Of a stretch of DNA of 27,051 nucleotides, positions 9,068 to 17,522 are shown in pieces. Positions within the stretch are counted from its first letter, which is position 1. Each line of letters opens with the position of its first letter. Both the position numbers and the translations under genes were made by a program. The DNA is taken from positions 1 to 27,051 of the IMG/VR virus record IMGVR_UViG_3300022562_000186; one strand, given 5' to 3'. The notes below the pieces were generated by a model. That model had not been told where the DNA came from, searched no databases, and worked only from the letters and a program-made list of their open reading frames with translations. The stretch is from a virus.

Positions 9068-9597
9068 TTTGTTATTACCTTAACGTATTCAGCAAGAGCT
9101 AACTCGGCCATATCCTTAGACGGTATTTCGGACTTGATGATTGCGGAATCTGACTTGCGAATAATGCTCCATTTCAACTTTGTGCCCTTATATTGGATAT
9201 AAAATTGATTTTCGCGATACTGTAAATCTGGAACCGCCGTTAAAGCATTCTCTAAATCGATAAAGAAGATTTCCCTGACTACCGCCCAATTGCTACCAGC
9301 GGTAATCACAACCAATTCCGCAATGAATTTCGCGTCATCAGTGGTGACTCTGAGCCGGGAGAAAGGCCGTAACTGTCTGGCAACGTGCGCCCAGAATTCT
9401 GGACGGTTGATATCTTGGCGAGTAACGCGACTTTCTGCGGTTACAAAATAATCTAGCGCGACGGACTCGCTTAATTGCATGCGACTATTGACAACGCTAG
9501 GGGCTTCTTTGGGAGCCTCTACCTTGACGGGCGTCACCTGCGGTTTATGATCTGCGCCCTCGACAGGGGCTTGCTCTGCTTTTAATGCTTCTGCCAT
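9064..9597 (-). CDS. Phage protein of unknown function between capsid and tail genes
   Basis: 177 residues with no confidently recognised family. The first 35 residues are Pro/Ala/Lys-rich and probably disordered. A mixed alpha/beta part follows (about 45-177), with FWAHVARQLRPFSRLRV and FYIQYKGTKLKWSI. No signal peptide or membrane segment is seen. The start at 9597 has a near-perfect GGAGGAACC before the ATG. It is the first gene after the terminator at 9615-9640, so its transcript either reads through that hairpin or starts nearby; no clear promoter is visible. Its place just before the gp11-like gene suggests a virion or assembly role, but that is inference from position only. Confidence 0.8.
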   Translation of the reverse strand: MAEALKAEQAPVEGADHKPQVTPVKVEAPKEAPSVVNSRMQLSESVALDYFVTAESRVTRQDINRPEFWAHVARQLRPFSRLRVTTDDAKFIAELVVITAGSNWAVVREIFFIDLENALTAVPDLQYRENQFYIQYKGTKLKWSIIRKSDSAIIKSEIPSKDMAELALAEYVKVITK

Positions 9598-9614
9598 GGT
9601 TCCTCCAATGGTGC

Positions 9615-9640
9615 AAAAAGATGGGGCTCCGGAGAGCCCC
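9615..9640 (-). terminator. Rho-independent terminator after the capsid cluster
   Basis: On the minus strand a perfect 7-bp stem, GGGGCTC/GAGCCCC with a TCCG loop (9623-9640), is followed by AT and CTTTTT down to 9615. It begins 6 bases after the stop of the 115-residue gene. It probably lowers expression of the tail genes relative to the capsid gene, like the terminator after gene 10 in T7. Confidence 0.85.
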
Positions 9641-9646
9641 TAGTAC

Positions 9647-9994
9647 TTAGGTAGATACAACGATGTGAGAGGCGAGGGTCGCGCCAGAAGTCGATACGGT
9701 TTTTACTGCCGCCATATAGACTTTCGGGTTTGACGCCGCCGTTGAGTAAGATACGCCGAGAACCAAATCTCCAGCCTGCATGCCTAAGCGCTTGCCATCG
9801 GTAAAAAAATTAGAGGCGATGACAGCCGTACTGGTGTGCGTCGATGAATAGAAAAACACCGCGCCGCCCTGTAGCCGCTGAGTGGCTGCTGCACTAGATA
9901 AAGCACTAGATGCAGCTAGGCCGCCCATACGCGGGATTAGGCACTTAGCCGGATTCGTGACGGAACTTGCGGCAGTAGAACTTTTATAAGCCAT
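9647..9994 (-). CDS. Small Ala/Ser/Thr-rich virion protein, candidate capsid decoration protein
   Basis: 115 residues. The N-terminal half is rich in Ala, Ser and Thr (MAYKSSTAASSVTNPAKCL, then SSALSSAAATQRL). A beta-rich second half contains KRLGMQAGDLVLGVSYS and ends SGATLASHIVVST. There is no signal peptide. The start at 9994 has GGAGGAATGACAA before the ATG, a strong ribosome binding site. It lies 13 bases after the capsid gene and is followed by a strong terminator, so it is in the most highly transcribed unit. Composition and position fit a capsid decoration or head-fibre protein; no specific family is recognised. Confidence 0.75.
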   Translation of the reverse strand: MAYKSSTAASSVTNPAKCLIPRMGGLAASSALSSAAATQRLQGGAVFFYSSTHTSTAVIASNFFTDGKRLGMQAGDLVLGVSYSTAASNPKVYMAAVKTVSTSGATLASHIVVST

Positions 9995-10007
9995 TTGTCA
10001 TTCCTCC

Positions 10008-10856
10008 TTATTCGTAAGCTGTGCCATCAGCTGTGACTACAACCACACCGCTATTCTGCATTAGAATAGCGCCCATATCCATCGAGCAACGCGCGAAGGA
10101 ATACCCTTGCTCCTCGTTGTATCCAATCACATTCTGCATACCTGCTTTATTAGCGGCATGGCCGATTGAGTTTTTGTGATACATGAAGGATTTACCGCTC
10201 GTTGTACCCTGGCCAGGAAGGTTCGGATGCTCGATAACCAGCGCATTCCGCCAGCGATAAGCCATCGGTTTGTCGCGCCAAGAAGCATCTTGGCCAGCAA
10301 ACGGACGCATATCTACATAGTCAGCCTTAGCGAATTCCGGAGCTTCTTCCAGATAAGCTAAGAAAGCCGGTTGGCAAAGGAAGGTAATATTGCCATCCCA
10401 TGGAACGCCAGCATTAGACAGCTTAACGCGGCTACGCTGGAATAATTGCACGCTAGGCGTACTGGTAGAACCGCCGACAGTAATAGTGCCACCATTTAGC
10501 GTGGTGATAATGTCATCGTCGATCTTCCGGTTGATAACCGCCATCGTAGTATCCTGCATGATGGCACGTTGGTTGCCTTGAGAAGCAAAAACGTTGAAAT
10601 CTGTCTTGCGGACCAAATCATGCCACTCTTGCAGAGTAGCCGTATATTGGTTGTTATTGTCAGCACGCGCCGCAATAAGTCCGTTGGCTCCGCGAGTTTG
10701 AGCAGTCGCACCTCCAGAATCAGCTACCAAGAAAGTGGCTTTATTGCCCTTGATAACGGCCTCTGTCGTAACGGTATCACGAAGAAGTGATTGCCGCTGC
10801 TCGAACCCTTTAACGAACTCTTGACGGTACTGAATTTGGAATGCTACATCACTCAT
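10008..10856 (-). CDS. Major capsid protein
   Basis: 282 residues. Helical N-terminus MSDVAFQIQYRQEFVKGFEQ, then LLRDTVTTEAVIKGNKATFLV, a Gly-rich loop, EWHDLVRKTDFNVFA, and a long helix leading to RKIDDDIITTLNGG. The later part has the spine-helix and A-domain style of HK97-fold capsids (VPWDGNITFLCQPAFLAYLEE) and ends GVVVVTADGTAYE. It is similar to the capsid proteins of a group of podoviruses that share this gene order. The start at 10856 has AGAGGA about 7 bases upstream. Its position directly after the scaffold gene, with a 178-base leader and a terminator one gene later, is typical for a highly expressed capsid gene. Confidence 0.85.
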   Translation of the reverse strand: MSDVAFQIQYRQEFVKGFEQRQSLLRDTVTTEAVIKGNKATFLVADSGGATAQTRGANGLIAARADNNNQYTATLQEWHDLVRKTDFNVFASQGNQRAIMQDTTMAVINRKIDDDIITTLNGGTITVGGSTSTPSVQLFQRSRVKLSNAGVPWDGNITFLCQPAFLAYLEEAPEFAKADYVDMRPFAGQDASWRDKPMAYRWRNALVIEHPNLPGQGTTSGKSFMYHKNSIGHAANKAGMQNVIGYNEEQGYSFARCSMDMGAILMQNSGVVVVTADGTAYE

Positions 10857-11034
10857 CAGTATGTCCTCTTATCTTGTTTAGGGTTAAGTGCTTTCCCTCG
10901 GGGAGTCTTGACGGAAGTTTGCCGGGGAGTCTCTTTGGAGGACCGCCGCCCTTCCATCCAGGGCCAGTTCAAGCGTTTGTTAATCAATAAAAATATAATT
11001 TGTATAGCTTCTGTTCAATATCGCTTTTGCGTGA
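10857..11034 (-). other. 178-base leader between scaffold and capsid genes
   Basis: No gene is seen here. On the minus strand it is AT-rich first, with a weak promoter-like pair (TTGAAC at 11018-11013 and TATATT at 10997-10992, spacer only 15 bases). A GC-rich part follows: a hairpin GCCCT/AGGGC at 10948-10964 and two copies of AGACTCCCCG (10932-10923 and 10908-10899) 14 bases apart. There is no T-run, so the hairpin is not a terminator. It may be a structured 5' leader or processing site for the capsid message. Confidence 0.4.
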
Positions 11035-11970
11035 TTATTTCTCCTTCACTTTAATACGCTCACGTGCAGAAATTAAATCTCGGTATCTCTGTTGCATTTT
11101 CTCGTTGTCGCTGTATTCCTTGGTCCCCATCTTAGCCTCAATTGCCTCAATCTCATCGGCCAGCGATTGCGCAGCATTCCCGCCACTATTGGGCACAAGC
11201 GTAGTAATCGGGTTAATCTGAAACGCCAAATCAGCGAGATAGGCAGCTATTTGTGGGTTAGATCCGAGCGGGTTGCCATCAGGGCCGCGACTATTGAGAA
11301 AATAGTCCTTCATTCCTGCCGGTCCTGTGTCTAAAAGCCCGTGAATCATATTGATATTTCGCCGGTAATCGTTACCCCACTCGGCGCGCATTTTGTCTTC
11401 AAAAGTCTGCTGCGCTTCATGATCAGCTTGAGCGTCGAACTCTTGCGCCTGCTGATCTTGTGCTTTCAGGAACTCGACAAAATCATTGGCGTATTGTTTG
11501 GGGATATTTTTCCCCAAGGCATATTCGCCGAGTGCATTAATAAATTCTTGATCCTGCTCCTGTATTCCATCGAACCCGTAAGCCGACGCTTCTGTCGGTA
11601 TGCCATTCTGCTCGCGCCAGGCATTCTTTTCATCGTCGGTCCCTTTTTCCGGGAAGGGGTCGGTAGATTTATATTCTCCAGAGCTAAGCTTTTGTTTTGT
11701 GGCTATAAGACCATCAAAAGCCGCAGACGGAGAAGCGTAACGGCTGAGCTGACTAAGTTTCTTCTCATCACCGCCAGCATACAATTCGCGCCAGTTGTCC
11801 GGCCAATTACTTGGGACGCTAGCAGCTTTACTGTCATCGGCAGCGCCAACTGCACCGCCGCCACCACTATCTACTGCCGACGAATCATCGCCGGCTTGGT
11901 CATCCTCAACCACGGCGGCGGCTTGGTTGTGTTGTATTTGCATTAAACGCCATTTAAGACTTCGTTTCAT
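11035..11970 (-). CDS. Capsid scaffolding protein
   Basis: 311 residues, very acidic and charged. The N-terminal 60 residues are low-complexity (Asp, Gly, Ala, Ser) and are followed by SNWPDNWRELYAGGDEKKL, a segment seen in podovirus scaffolds. Helical repeats rich in Gln, Glu and Asp (FLKAQDQQAQEFDAQAD) come next, and the end is basic (YRDLISARERIKVKEK). The start at 11970 has GGAGGAAAGAAG before the ATG; an internal Met at 11943 lacks a good site. It overlaps the Bbp19-like gene by 17 bases and precedes the capsid gene, the T7 gp9-gp10 order. Scaffolds guide procapsid assembly and then leave or are degraded. Confidence 0.82.
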   Translation of the reverse strand: MKRSLKWRLMQIQHNQAAAVVEDDQAGDDSSAVDSGGGGAVGAADDSKAASVPSNWPDNWRELYAGGDEKKLSQLSRYASPSAAFDGLIATKQKLSSGEYKSTDPFPEKGTDDEKNAWREQNGIPTEASAYGFDGIQEQDQEFINALGEYALGKNIPKQYANDFVEFLKAQDQQAQEFDAQADHEAQQTFEDKMRAEWGNDYRRNINMIHGLLDTGPAGMKDYFLNSRGPDGNPLGSNPQIAAYLADLAFQINPITTLVPNSGGNAAQSLADEIEAIEAKMGTKEYSDNEKMQQRYRDLISARERIKVKEK

Positions 11971-12229
11971 CTTCTTTCCTCCGAATTTCGGTCACATTGA
12001 CCTTTAACATTGTTACAATCTCCAACCCAACCGCACGCTTGCCCTCGGCAAATGCTGTGGCATGGGTATCGCCTGGTATGTACGACATATCGTAAGTGTG
12101 ACAGACTGAATTAATCAGCCACGCCAGGGCTTGTTTTTGTTGATTATCGCTAGCTACTCCGTCCTCGATAGCCTGGAATGCTTTCATTATGTAAGAAGGA
12201 GCCTTAGACGGCTGCTCTGGCTTGCGCAT
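11954..12229 (-). CDS. Bbp19-family small phage protein
   Basis: 91 residues. The core (about 30-75), ALAWLINSVCHTYDMSYIPG then DTHATAFAEGKRAVGLEIV, resembles the small protein family named after Bbp19 of Bordetella phage BPP-1 (pattern: helix, 'PGD...A...EGRR..GL'). It is found between portal and scaffold genes in many podoviruses. The start at 12229 lies inside the end of the portal gene (26-base overlap), with AGGAGACGCTGCA before the ATG. The molecular function is not established to my knowledge; a role in head assembly is inferred from position. Confidence 0.78.
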   Translation of the reverse strand: MRKPEQPSKAPSYIMKAFQAIEDGVASDNQQKQALAWLINSVCHTYDMSYIPGDTHATAFAEGKRAVGLEIVTMLKVNVTEIRRKEDETKS

Positions 12230-13829
12230 TTGCAGCGTCTCCTAGATTCTTAGCCACCTCTGAACTCTGTTGCATGCGCTCCATGTCGGCCTGTTGTGCC
12301 GCCGCTTCTTGATTCTGACGCTCGGCCGCCATAACTTCATCCTCTGTGCGCAGCCACTCGGAAGGTGTTTTTACGCCTAAAAGGGAATCGCGCAAAGCTT
12401 TCTTAATATCCAGCATAGCCAGAGTAGAGCCGTCAATACTGGCGGCCTCAGCAAGTAATTGTTTTGCCTCAAGGAATTTTTGCCCCTTCTGTCTGTCGAT
12501 AGCTTCATGAAGCGGGGATTGGAACACGAATTGGAACTGCTTTCCACTCAGTGACCTTGGCATATTATCGCGCGGATTGCCAAAAGCCCCAGCCCTCATC
12601 ATCTTGGAGTACGTTAATTCACAAATCCCGCCGTTGTATTCCATTTCCATAGGCTCGAAAATAGGTGCAGCCTGACGTATATACTCCTGGACTCTCTGGC
12701 CGACCTCAAAGGCCGTCATCTCAGGGCTCTGCTGTGGTAACGATAGGCGGTCGAGGTAAAATGCCGAGCGAATAATCTCGCGCTGGTCCGCTTTCATTTC
12801 CATTCCATAAGGGATGCCACGGAGATCTTGAGCTAATGGGCGTAATGCCTCCCCCAGTCTTTCGTCATATTCGTTATCAACCCAAGTAATCCCCCCGGCA
12901 TATATAGACACGTCGCTCTTAACTGTGTCGGCAACGGCGACTAATGGCGGGTTAACTGCCTTCTCACCGGCCTCTAGCAGCGAAAGGGTCATAGCCTGGA
13001 TCAATCTTGCGTCCGGCAGCGCGGTGATCGCCGCTGGGGAATAGGCGTATTGAGAACCAGATACAGTTTGCCAGCGCGGAACCACATAATCCATTTCCCA
13101 TACAGGAATGCACTCTATTTCTGAATCATTGTCGCAATCAAGGAAAATTGACCAGTAAGGCCGGGTCATAGAATCTTTATCGTAATAATTTGCTTCGCAA
13201 ACAATGTGATAGACTTCTATTTTGTCGAACGGTGCCATCCGTGATCGCTCTTCTACTTTGCTGCTCACTCTCCCTGGGAACAAGTTATTTAATTGGCGCG
13301 CGGTTGGCTTCCATCGACGAACAAAAAATCCTATATTCCCCTCTTCATTCTCCATCCAAGCACAGTCTCTTAGGTGCCAGGATTGATACAAGAGCCCGTC
13401 TGCGTTACGATTCAGCCTGGTTGTAATCACAGCCTGGCCAAAAGTCGCAAAATCATGGTCCCCTTCCTTGGTCGCGCGGGTAAATTGTGTGCGCTTTTGG
13501 TACATCTCTTGGCGCATTTTCTTAGATACCCACTCAAGGTACTGCTTGCCCTCAGTATCGATATAGTCGCCTTCCATTGGCGCCATCTCAAACCATTCAA
13601 TCTGTCTAGGGCGGAGCATCGCCCCGAGCTGATTTCCTAAATCCCTTCTCGTTAATACTGGGTATGAATCATACAGATAGTCTGCGAACTCCTGCCCTAC
13701 AGATCTTTCTATTGTAAAATCAGCTCTTTCCGGGTAAAAATTTTCACTAAGCTCCTGCCAAAGAGACAGGAGCATGCCGCGATCATTAAGAAGCTGACCT
13801 GCCTGTTCTTTGAGCTGCTTAATATTCAC
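12204..13829 (-). CDS. Portal (head-to-tail connector, gp8-like) protein
   Basis: 541 residues. It opens LKEQAGQLLNDRGMLLSLWQ then ELSENFYPERADFT, the standard start of the podovirus head-to-tail connecting protein family (T7 gp8, 536 residues). Further typical parts are RRDLGNQLGAMLRPRQIEWF, the middle region with FFVRRWKPTARQL, the segment with SAFYLDRLSLPQQSPEMTAF, and a Gln/Ala-rich C-terminus. It forms the dodecameric ring at the capsid vertex through which DNA is packaged and ejected. The start is GTG at 13829, supported by AGGAG 8 bases upstream and by a GTGA overlap with the previous stop. It is encoded after the terminase and before the scaffold, as expected. Confidence 0.92.
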   Translation of the reverse strand: MNIKQLKEQAGQLLNDRGMLLSLWQELSENFYPERADFTIERSVGQEFADYLYDSYPVLTRRDLGNQLGAMLRPRQIEWFEMAPMEGDYIDTEGKQYLEWVSKKMRQEMYQKRTQFTRATKEGDHDFATFGQAVITTRLNRNADGLLYQSWHLRDCAWMENEEGNIGFFVRRWKPTARQLNNLFPGRVSSKVEERSRMAPFDKIEVYHIVCEANYYDKDSMTRPYWSIFLDCDNDSEIECIPVWEMDYVVPRWQTVSGSQYAYSPAAITALPDARLIQAMTLSLLEAGEKAVNPPLVAVADTVKSDVSIYAGGITWVDNEYDERLGEALRPLAQDLRGIPYGMEMKADQREIIRSAFYLDRLSLPQQSPEMTAFEVGQRVQEYIRQAAPIFEPMEMEYNGGICELTYSKMMRAGAFGNPRDNMPRSLSGKQFQFVFQSPLHEAIDRQKGQKFLEAKQLLAEAASIDGSTLAMLDIKKALRDSLLGVKTPSEWLRTEDEVMAAERQNQEAAAQQADMERMQQSSEVAKNLGDAANAQARAAV

Positions 13830-14287
13830 CCCAGGGACTCCTGATTGCTAAGAATACTAGACCCACGCGCTCCTCGGCGATTTGCTCTTTGGCGCCGACG
13901 GGCAACCATTGAGAGGGCTTCGTCTGGAATTGGCATAGGAGTGGGCTCAGGAATCGGCGGCGGGGCTTCTTCTGGCTGCGCTTGTACATTCTTCTGGATG
14001 CCTCTTTTTGCGGCTCCAACTACGCCTCTGTCCCCTGCTCGTTTCACTTCCTCCTCGGCCTGTTTCCCAGCCTCGATTACCACTTTACGGCCTTTCACCT
14101 CAGCCCTCGACGCTTCGTTGGTAATAGATGTAATAGGGTGTGTGTACCCAGACTTAACTCCACTAGCAACCTCTCGCCCGAGAGCCTCGACTTGAGCGCC
14201 AGCGCGCCTAACTCCTCTACCGACGCTGCGGGCGGCTCCCTCTACGCTGCGACCAGCACGTTTAAGTGCCCTTCCGATACCAAACAT
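13826..14287 (-). CDS. Small basic phage protein between terminase and portal
   Basis: 153 residues from the ATG at 14287, which forms TAATG with the terminase stop and has GAGGAGAAGAAG upstream; an in-frame Met at 14374 inside terL is less likely. The N-terminus is a basic amphipathic repeat (RALKRAGRSVEGAARSVGRG), the middle is Glu/Lys-rich, a Pro-rich spacer follows (PPPIPEPTPMPIP), and the end has RRRQRANRRGARGSSILSN. The C-terminal 'RR..GR.STIL' type motif is common in small proteins located next to portal or terminase genes in podoviruses. The function is unknown; DNA or capsid contact is possible from the charge. Confidence 0.72.
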   Translation of the reverse strand: MFGIGRALKRAGRSVEGAARSVGRGVRRAGAQVEALGREVASGVKSGYTHPITSITNEASRAEVKGRKVVIEAGKQAEEEVKRAGDRGVVGAAKRGIQKNVQAQPEEAPPPIPEPTPMPIPDEALSMVARRRQRANRRGARGSSILSNQESLG

Positions 14288-15879
14288 TATCTTCTTCTCC
14301 TCTTGCTTAATATGACCTTTGGCGATGTCCCGCCCATTTTTTGATTGCGCTGCGTTTCCTTTATACCAGCCCATTCTATCGCAGAATCAATCTCTTTGGG
14401 ACCATAGAACCAACACATCATCACTGCGTCCCCGTCGTTTGTTGACCTGCCCAACCGTTTTCTCACTTCCTCTTTAGACTCAGCAATAATTACCCCGGAC
14501 TGAACTTTGAAGTGCGGAGCCGTTAGGTCTGCTAATAATTTCCTGCCCGGAGGTAGAAATATTGGACTACCGCCAGGCTGCCCTGGGTCAAGCGCCTCTC
14601 TCAACCCCCAGAGTGCAGCCGTTCTTGTGTTTCTAAACTTTAACTTCCCGGACCGTCTGTTTGTCCCTTCGCTGCCCATGTACCCCTTGGTTTCTATCCC
14701 ATTACTAATCAACCGCTCATACAGTGCATTACCATATCCACCACCAAGATCGACAGTCACTAGCGCCTCATTAGATCTATTAGCAACAACATGGCCCGCG
14801 GAGGTTTGGCCTTGCGAGTGCTTGGGGATCTCCTCGCCCGGAATCTCTATCAGCGGCGAGAACCAGCCATCGTACCTTGACGAGATGACCATTGGGTCAT
14901 TCCCTCCCCCGGTGCAGTCCACGCCCATCGCGCACATCGGCACATGAGACTCCGGTCTTTCTGGCCTCCATCTTTGCTGGGCTAGCCTTACCCACTCAGT
15001 TGGGATAATCTGGTCTGGATCGTCCTTAAAATCCGTCCTGAACCCACCCAGGAGTAAATCGCGGATAGATCCCATGCTGTCTAATTGCTTCTCATACCCG
15101 GTCCCAACAAGAAAAGGGTTGTCATTGAGAGAAGCCGGAATATAGGTGTATGATCGTGGAGTAACGTATTTTCCGAACTCCTCGACATAGACCGGATCAG
15201 GGCCATCAACCCACACTTCCTTGTCATTCTTATTGACATAAGCCCAGCGTAATTCGCCAGGTTTCGCCGGGTTAATGAACTTCTCATCCAGCCATGGGGC
15301 AAACATCTCAGTGACCCATAACCCCTCGGCGTCTAGCGCTGGATTAGTTGCCAGCACGACGCGCTTTCTTTGATTCGGATCATCGGCATTACGCAACCAG
15401 CCCATCAAGAATCTAATCTGTATCTCAGCGAATTGTGTCGCTTCGTCGATACCAATGAAATCGTGCGGGTTACCTTGCCAGTGCTGCTCGTCGCCAACCC
15501 TCGATGCCGCACCAAAATCAATAACCTTGTTGCCGCGCTTTAACTTCGGGGGCGGGGAGCCATTAAACCCATCCTTCCCCCCATTAAACTTAACAGCTTC
15601 TTCGATGATGTGGCCAAGGTCGGTATACTGCCTGCGCATGATTAAAGAGCGCCTATGCTCCTCGAAGGCTAACCCGAGAAGCAGAGAACTTTTGCCCCCG
15701 CCAGGCTCCCCTCCGTAAAGCAGGATATCAGCCTCAGAGTAGTAAGCCTCAGTCTGTGGGCCGGGCGAGGGAATCCACACGCGGTCTTTCGTCGCTTCTA
15801 CCGCAGTCTCTATCAGTTCCCTTCTCCTCGCTTCTGGCAATTCTTTTACCTTGGCTATTACTTCATCGAGCAGAGTCAT
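14287..15879 (-). CDS. terL: Terminase large subunit
   Basis: 530 residues. It pumps DNA into the procapsid and cuts the concatemer. The ATPase part has Walker A GGEPGGGKS (56-64), Walker B IGIDEA (142-147, with D145 and E146) and the coupling motif LATNP (176-180). The nuclease part has the expected acidic positions: MGVDCTGGGNDP (D321), VTVDLGGG (D377) and STNDGDAV (D482, D484). Length is normal for the family. The start at 15879 overlaps the previous gene as ATGA; the nearest good Shine-Dalgarno is somewhat far, so translation is probably coupled. It is followed by the basic protein and portal genes. Confidence 0.95.
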   Translation of the reverse strand: MTLLDEVIAKVKELPEARRRELIETAVEATKDRVWIPSPGPQTEAYYSEADILLYGGEPGGGKSSLLLGLAFEEHRRSLIMRRQYTDLGHIIEEAVKFNGGKDGFNGSPPPKLKRGNKVIDFGAASRVGDEQHWQGNPHDFIGIDEATQFAEIQIRFLMGWLRNADDPNQRKRVVLATNPALDAEGLWVTEMFAPWLDEKFINPAKPGELRWAYVNKNDKEVWVDGPDPVYVEEFGKYVTPRSYTYIPASLNDNPFLVGTGYEKQLDSMGSIRDLLLGGFRTDFKDDPDQIIPTEWVRLAQQRWRPERPESHVPMCAMGVDCTGGGNDPMVISSRYDGWFSPLIEIPGEEIPKHSQGQTSAGHVVANRSNEALVTVDLGGGYGNALYERLISNGIETKGYMGSEGTNRRSGKLKFRNTRTAALWGLREALDPGQPGGSPIFLPPGRKLLADLTAPHFKVQSGVIIAESKEEVRKRLGRSTNDGDAVMMCWFYGPKEIDSAIEWAGIKETQRNQKMGGTSPKVILSKRRRR

Positions 15880-16163
15880 CGGATTATATTCGTTTCCTCT
15901 CTGATTCGCGCCACTTCTAGCTTGTCAGGCTTCTTGGAGAGCTTAGCCCTAACCAGTATTAGAAAACAGATAGCTAGCATCACTCTTACAACAACCCAAT
16001 GAAGCGCTGGATTGTATGAATGCAAATAACGCAGACAAGCCCATGTAAAGGCGCATACTGCGACAAAATAACACGCGCCTATTGCCTTGCTCATAATCTC
16101 GATACGCCTTTGCTTAGTAATCGCTTTGTCAATTCCTTTTGCTATTTTAGGCTGGTAGCTCAT
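15876..16163 (-). CDS. Two-TM small membrane protein, holin candidate
   Basis: 95 residues. A basic N-terminus is followed by TM1 at about 28-46 (AIGACYFVAVCAFTWACLRY), a short loop (LHSYNPALH), TM2 at about 56-72 (WVVVRVMLAICFLILVRA) and a charged tail (KLSKKPDKLEVARIREE). Two membrane spans with a charged tail, just before the large terminase, match the place of lysis genes in T7-like phages, so a class II holin is possible. There is no endolysin or spanin next to it in the window, which weakens this. The start at 16163 overlaps the previous stop as ATGA, with AGGAG 9 bases upstream. Confidence 0.7.
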   Translation of the reverse strand: MSYQPKIAKGIDKAITKQRRIEIMSKAIGACYFVAVCAFTWACLRYLHSYNPALHWVVVRVMLAICFLILVRAKLSKKPDKLEVARIREETNIIR

Positions 16164-17029
16164 GGCTTCTTACTCCTGCCTGGCTTCTTACGTGGCGCTT
16201 GCTTCATCATCTCAGCTTCCGCCTCCGCCTTCGCTATATCGGCCGGCATTTGCTCAGAAAGATCGACGGGTACGCTTGCAATCTGCCCCATATGCGGCAT
16301 ATTGAACTTGTCTCTACGGGCATTCATATTTCCGTTCCATGTATTTTGCACCCATTTCATATCATCCATGACGCCGCGCAAGAAGGCCGACTCCTCACTT
16401 GCTATTCGCAGGCGATTCTCTGCGTCTGCGATGCGCCCTTGGATTTCCTGCATTCTGGCCTTGGTCTTAATAAACGCATGGTTGTACTCACAAACTCCGT
16501 ACAATGGCGGTGGCGTGAATAAATCCGACTCGAAAGGAGCAGTAACCTGAATTCCCTGGCTCACAGCTATCTCAGCCATCCGGATGCACCCCATCTTTTG
16601 GGAAAAGTATTCTTCATTGGCGGCCATATCAATGCCATACAGCGCTATTTGCGTAGGCTCCTGCTCAATAGCCATCGCCATCATCCAGGATACAGTAGAG
16701 TTAAACCAATAAGGACCATACTTGCCGACCAGCTCCTCCACAGGTAACTCAATATTATTTTTTAAAGAGCTTACCGGCTCAGATGTAAACACCGGCACTT
16801 CTAAACTTTCAAGCCAGGCGCGATACTCGGCGCACATATTCGGGTAGTTCCCATATCGGTGTAACTCAAACCAGCCATCGAATCTCTTATCGTATCCATG
16901 CTGTACGGCTGTTGCCCACACCGATGGGCTAACGCCCCAGATCGTCCAGTCATCGCTACCAAAAGGCGCGTGCATGGTCGAATGCGGAGCGCTGCCCACG
17001 ATACAAATTTTCAGCGGTTTCTCGCTCAT
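16160..17029 (-). CDS. DUF115/GT42-like Rossmann protein, possible glycosyltransferase
   Basis: 289 residues. The N-terminus LKICIVGSAPHST (6-18) and DDWTIWGVSP look like a nucleotide-sugar-binding Rossmann turn, followed by WFELHR (53-58). NSTVSWMMAMAIEQEPTQIA with LYGIDMA (110-136) resembles the core pattern of GT42 sialyltransferases and DUF115/Maf proteins, where a helix leads into 'YLSGIDFY'. A probable coiled coil lies at about 183-225 and the C-terminus is strongly basic (PRKKPGRSKKP). The start at 17029 has AGGAGGAAATGGA before the ATG. Proteins of this type sit near terminase genes in many phages that have no sugar pathway, so a role here as pseudaminyl transferase is only a hypothesis, although the Pse genes a few kb away make it attractive. 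Confidence 0.75.
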   Translation of the reverse strand: MSEKPLKICIVGSAPHSTMHAPFGSDDWTIWGVSPSVWATAVQHGYDKRFDGWFELHRYGNYPNMCAEYRAWLESLEVPVFTSEPVSSLKNNIELPVEELVGKYGPYWFNSTVSWMMAMAIEQEPTQIALYGIDMAANEEYFSQKMGCIRMAEIAVSQGIQVTAPFESDLFTPPPLYGVCEYNHAFIKTKARMQEIQGRIADAENRLRIASEESAFLRGVMDDMKWVQNTWNGNMNARRDKFNMPHMGQIASVPVDLSEQMPADIAKAEAEAEMMKQAPRKKPGRSKKP

Positions 17030-17056
17030 TCCATTTCCTCCTACAGAATGAAGTGA

Positions 17057-17485
17057 TTAAGCTGCGGTTACAGTTCCGTGACTAGCAACCAGTTTCCACG
17101 CGGCGGTACTCAGCGACACCAAATGGGCAGCGGCGCCAACCCCTTTCAAGGTAATACTGGTTCCTGCGGCGCCGGCAGTCGAAATAAGCACGCCGGATGC
17201 AACGGTGACCTTATGGACCTTGGTCGATGTGGTCGTGGTGCCAATCTTAACCTCTAGGCCGGCATGAGGCGCGGCGGAGAGAGTCCAGTTCTTGGAGCTG
17301 GTAGATTGCACAGTGTGAATGCCATAGGGTAGTAATGCGGTAGCGGTCGTGGACGCTGTTGCATTGGTTACAGTTTGAACATTCTGCTTAAACCCTGCCA
17401 GAAAATCGTCGTGAGTTAAACCAAGTCTCAGGCCATGCTTGGAAGTCCTGATCTTGCCCCTGATTGTACTAAGTGACTGCGCCAT
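17057..17485 (-). CDS. Ser/Thr-rich beta protein, candidate virion surface protein
   Basis: 142 residues. After a basic start (MAQSLSTIRGKIRTSKHGLR) it is dominated by Thr, Ser, Ala and Val in alternating beta patterns (TNATASTTATALLPYG, KIGTTTTSTKVHKVTV, GTAGTSITLKG-like stretches). No family is recognised, and there is no signal or membrane segment. The start at 17485 has AAGGAGATCACAC before the ATG, a strong site, suggesting good expression. It is grouped with two other beta-type, Ser/Thr-rich genes upstream and the DUF115-like gene 27 bases downstream. A capsid decoration or fibre role is inferred from composition and neighbours. Confidence 0.72.
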   Translation of the reverse strand: MAQSLSTIRGKIRTSKHGLRLGLTHDDFLAGFKQNVQTVTNATASTTATALLPYGIHTVQSTSSKNWTLSAAPHAGLEVKIGTTTTSTKVHKVTVASGVLISTAGAAGTSITLKGVGAAAHLVSLSTAAWKLVASHGTVTAA

Positions 17486-17522
17486 GTGTGATCTCCTTTA
17501 TGAGTTGCTGTTGCGGCGGAGT

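Noticed and set aside
10948-10964. Hairpin before the capsid gene as a terminator
   Set aside because: The stem is not followed by a T-run on the minus strand.
11341-11946. A 201-codon plus-strand frame
   Set aside because: It is antisense to the scaffold gene, has unlikely composition, and all convincing genes in the window are on the minus strand.
16020-16550. A 176-codon plus-strand frame
   Set aside because: It is antisense to the DUF115-like and two-TM genes and lacks a start signal; the minus-strand genes have clear motifs.
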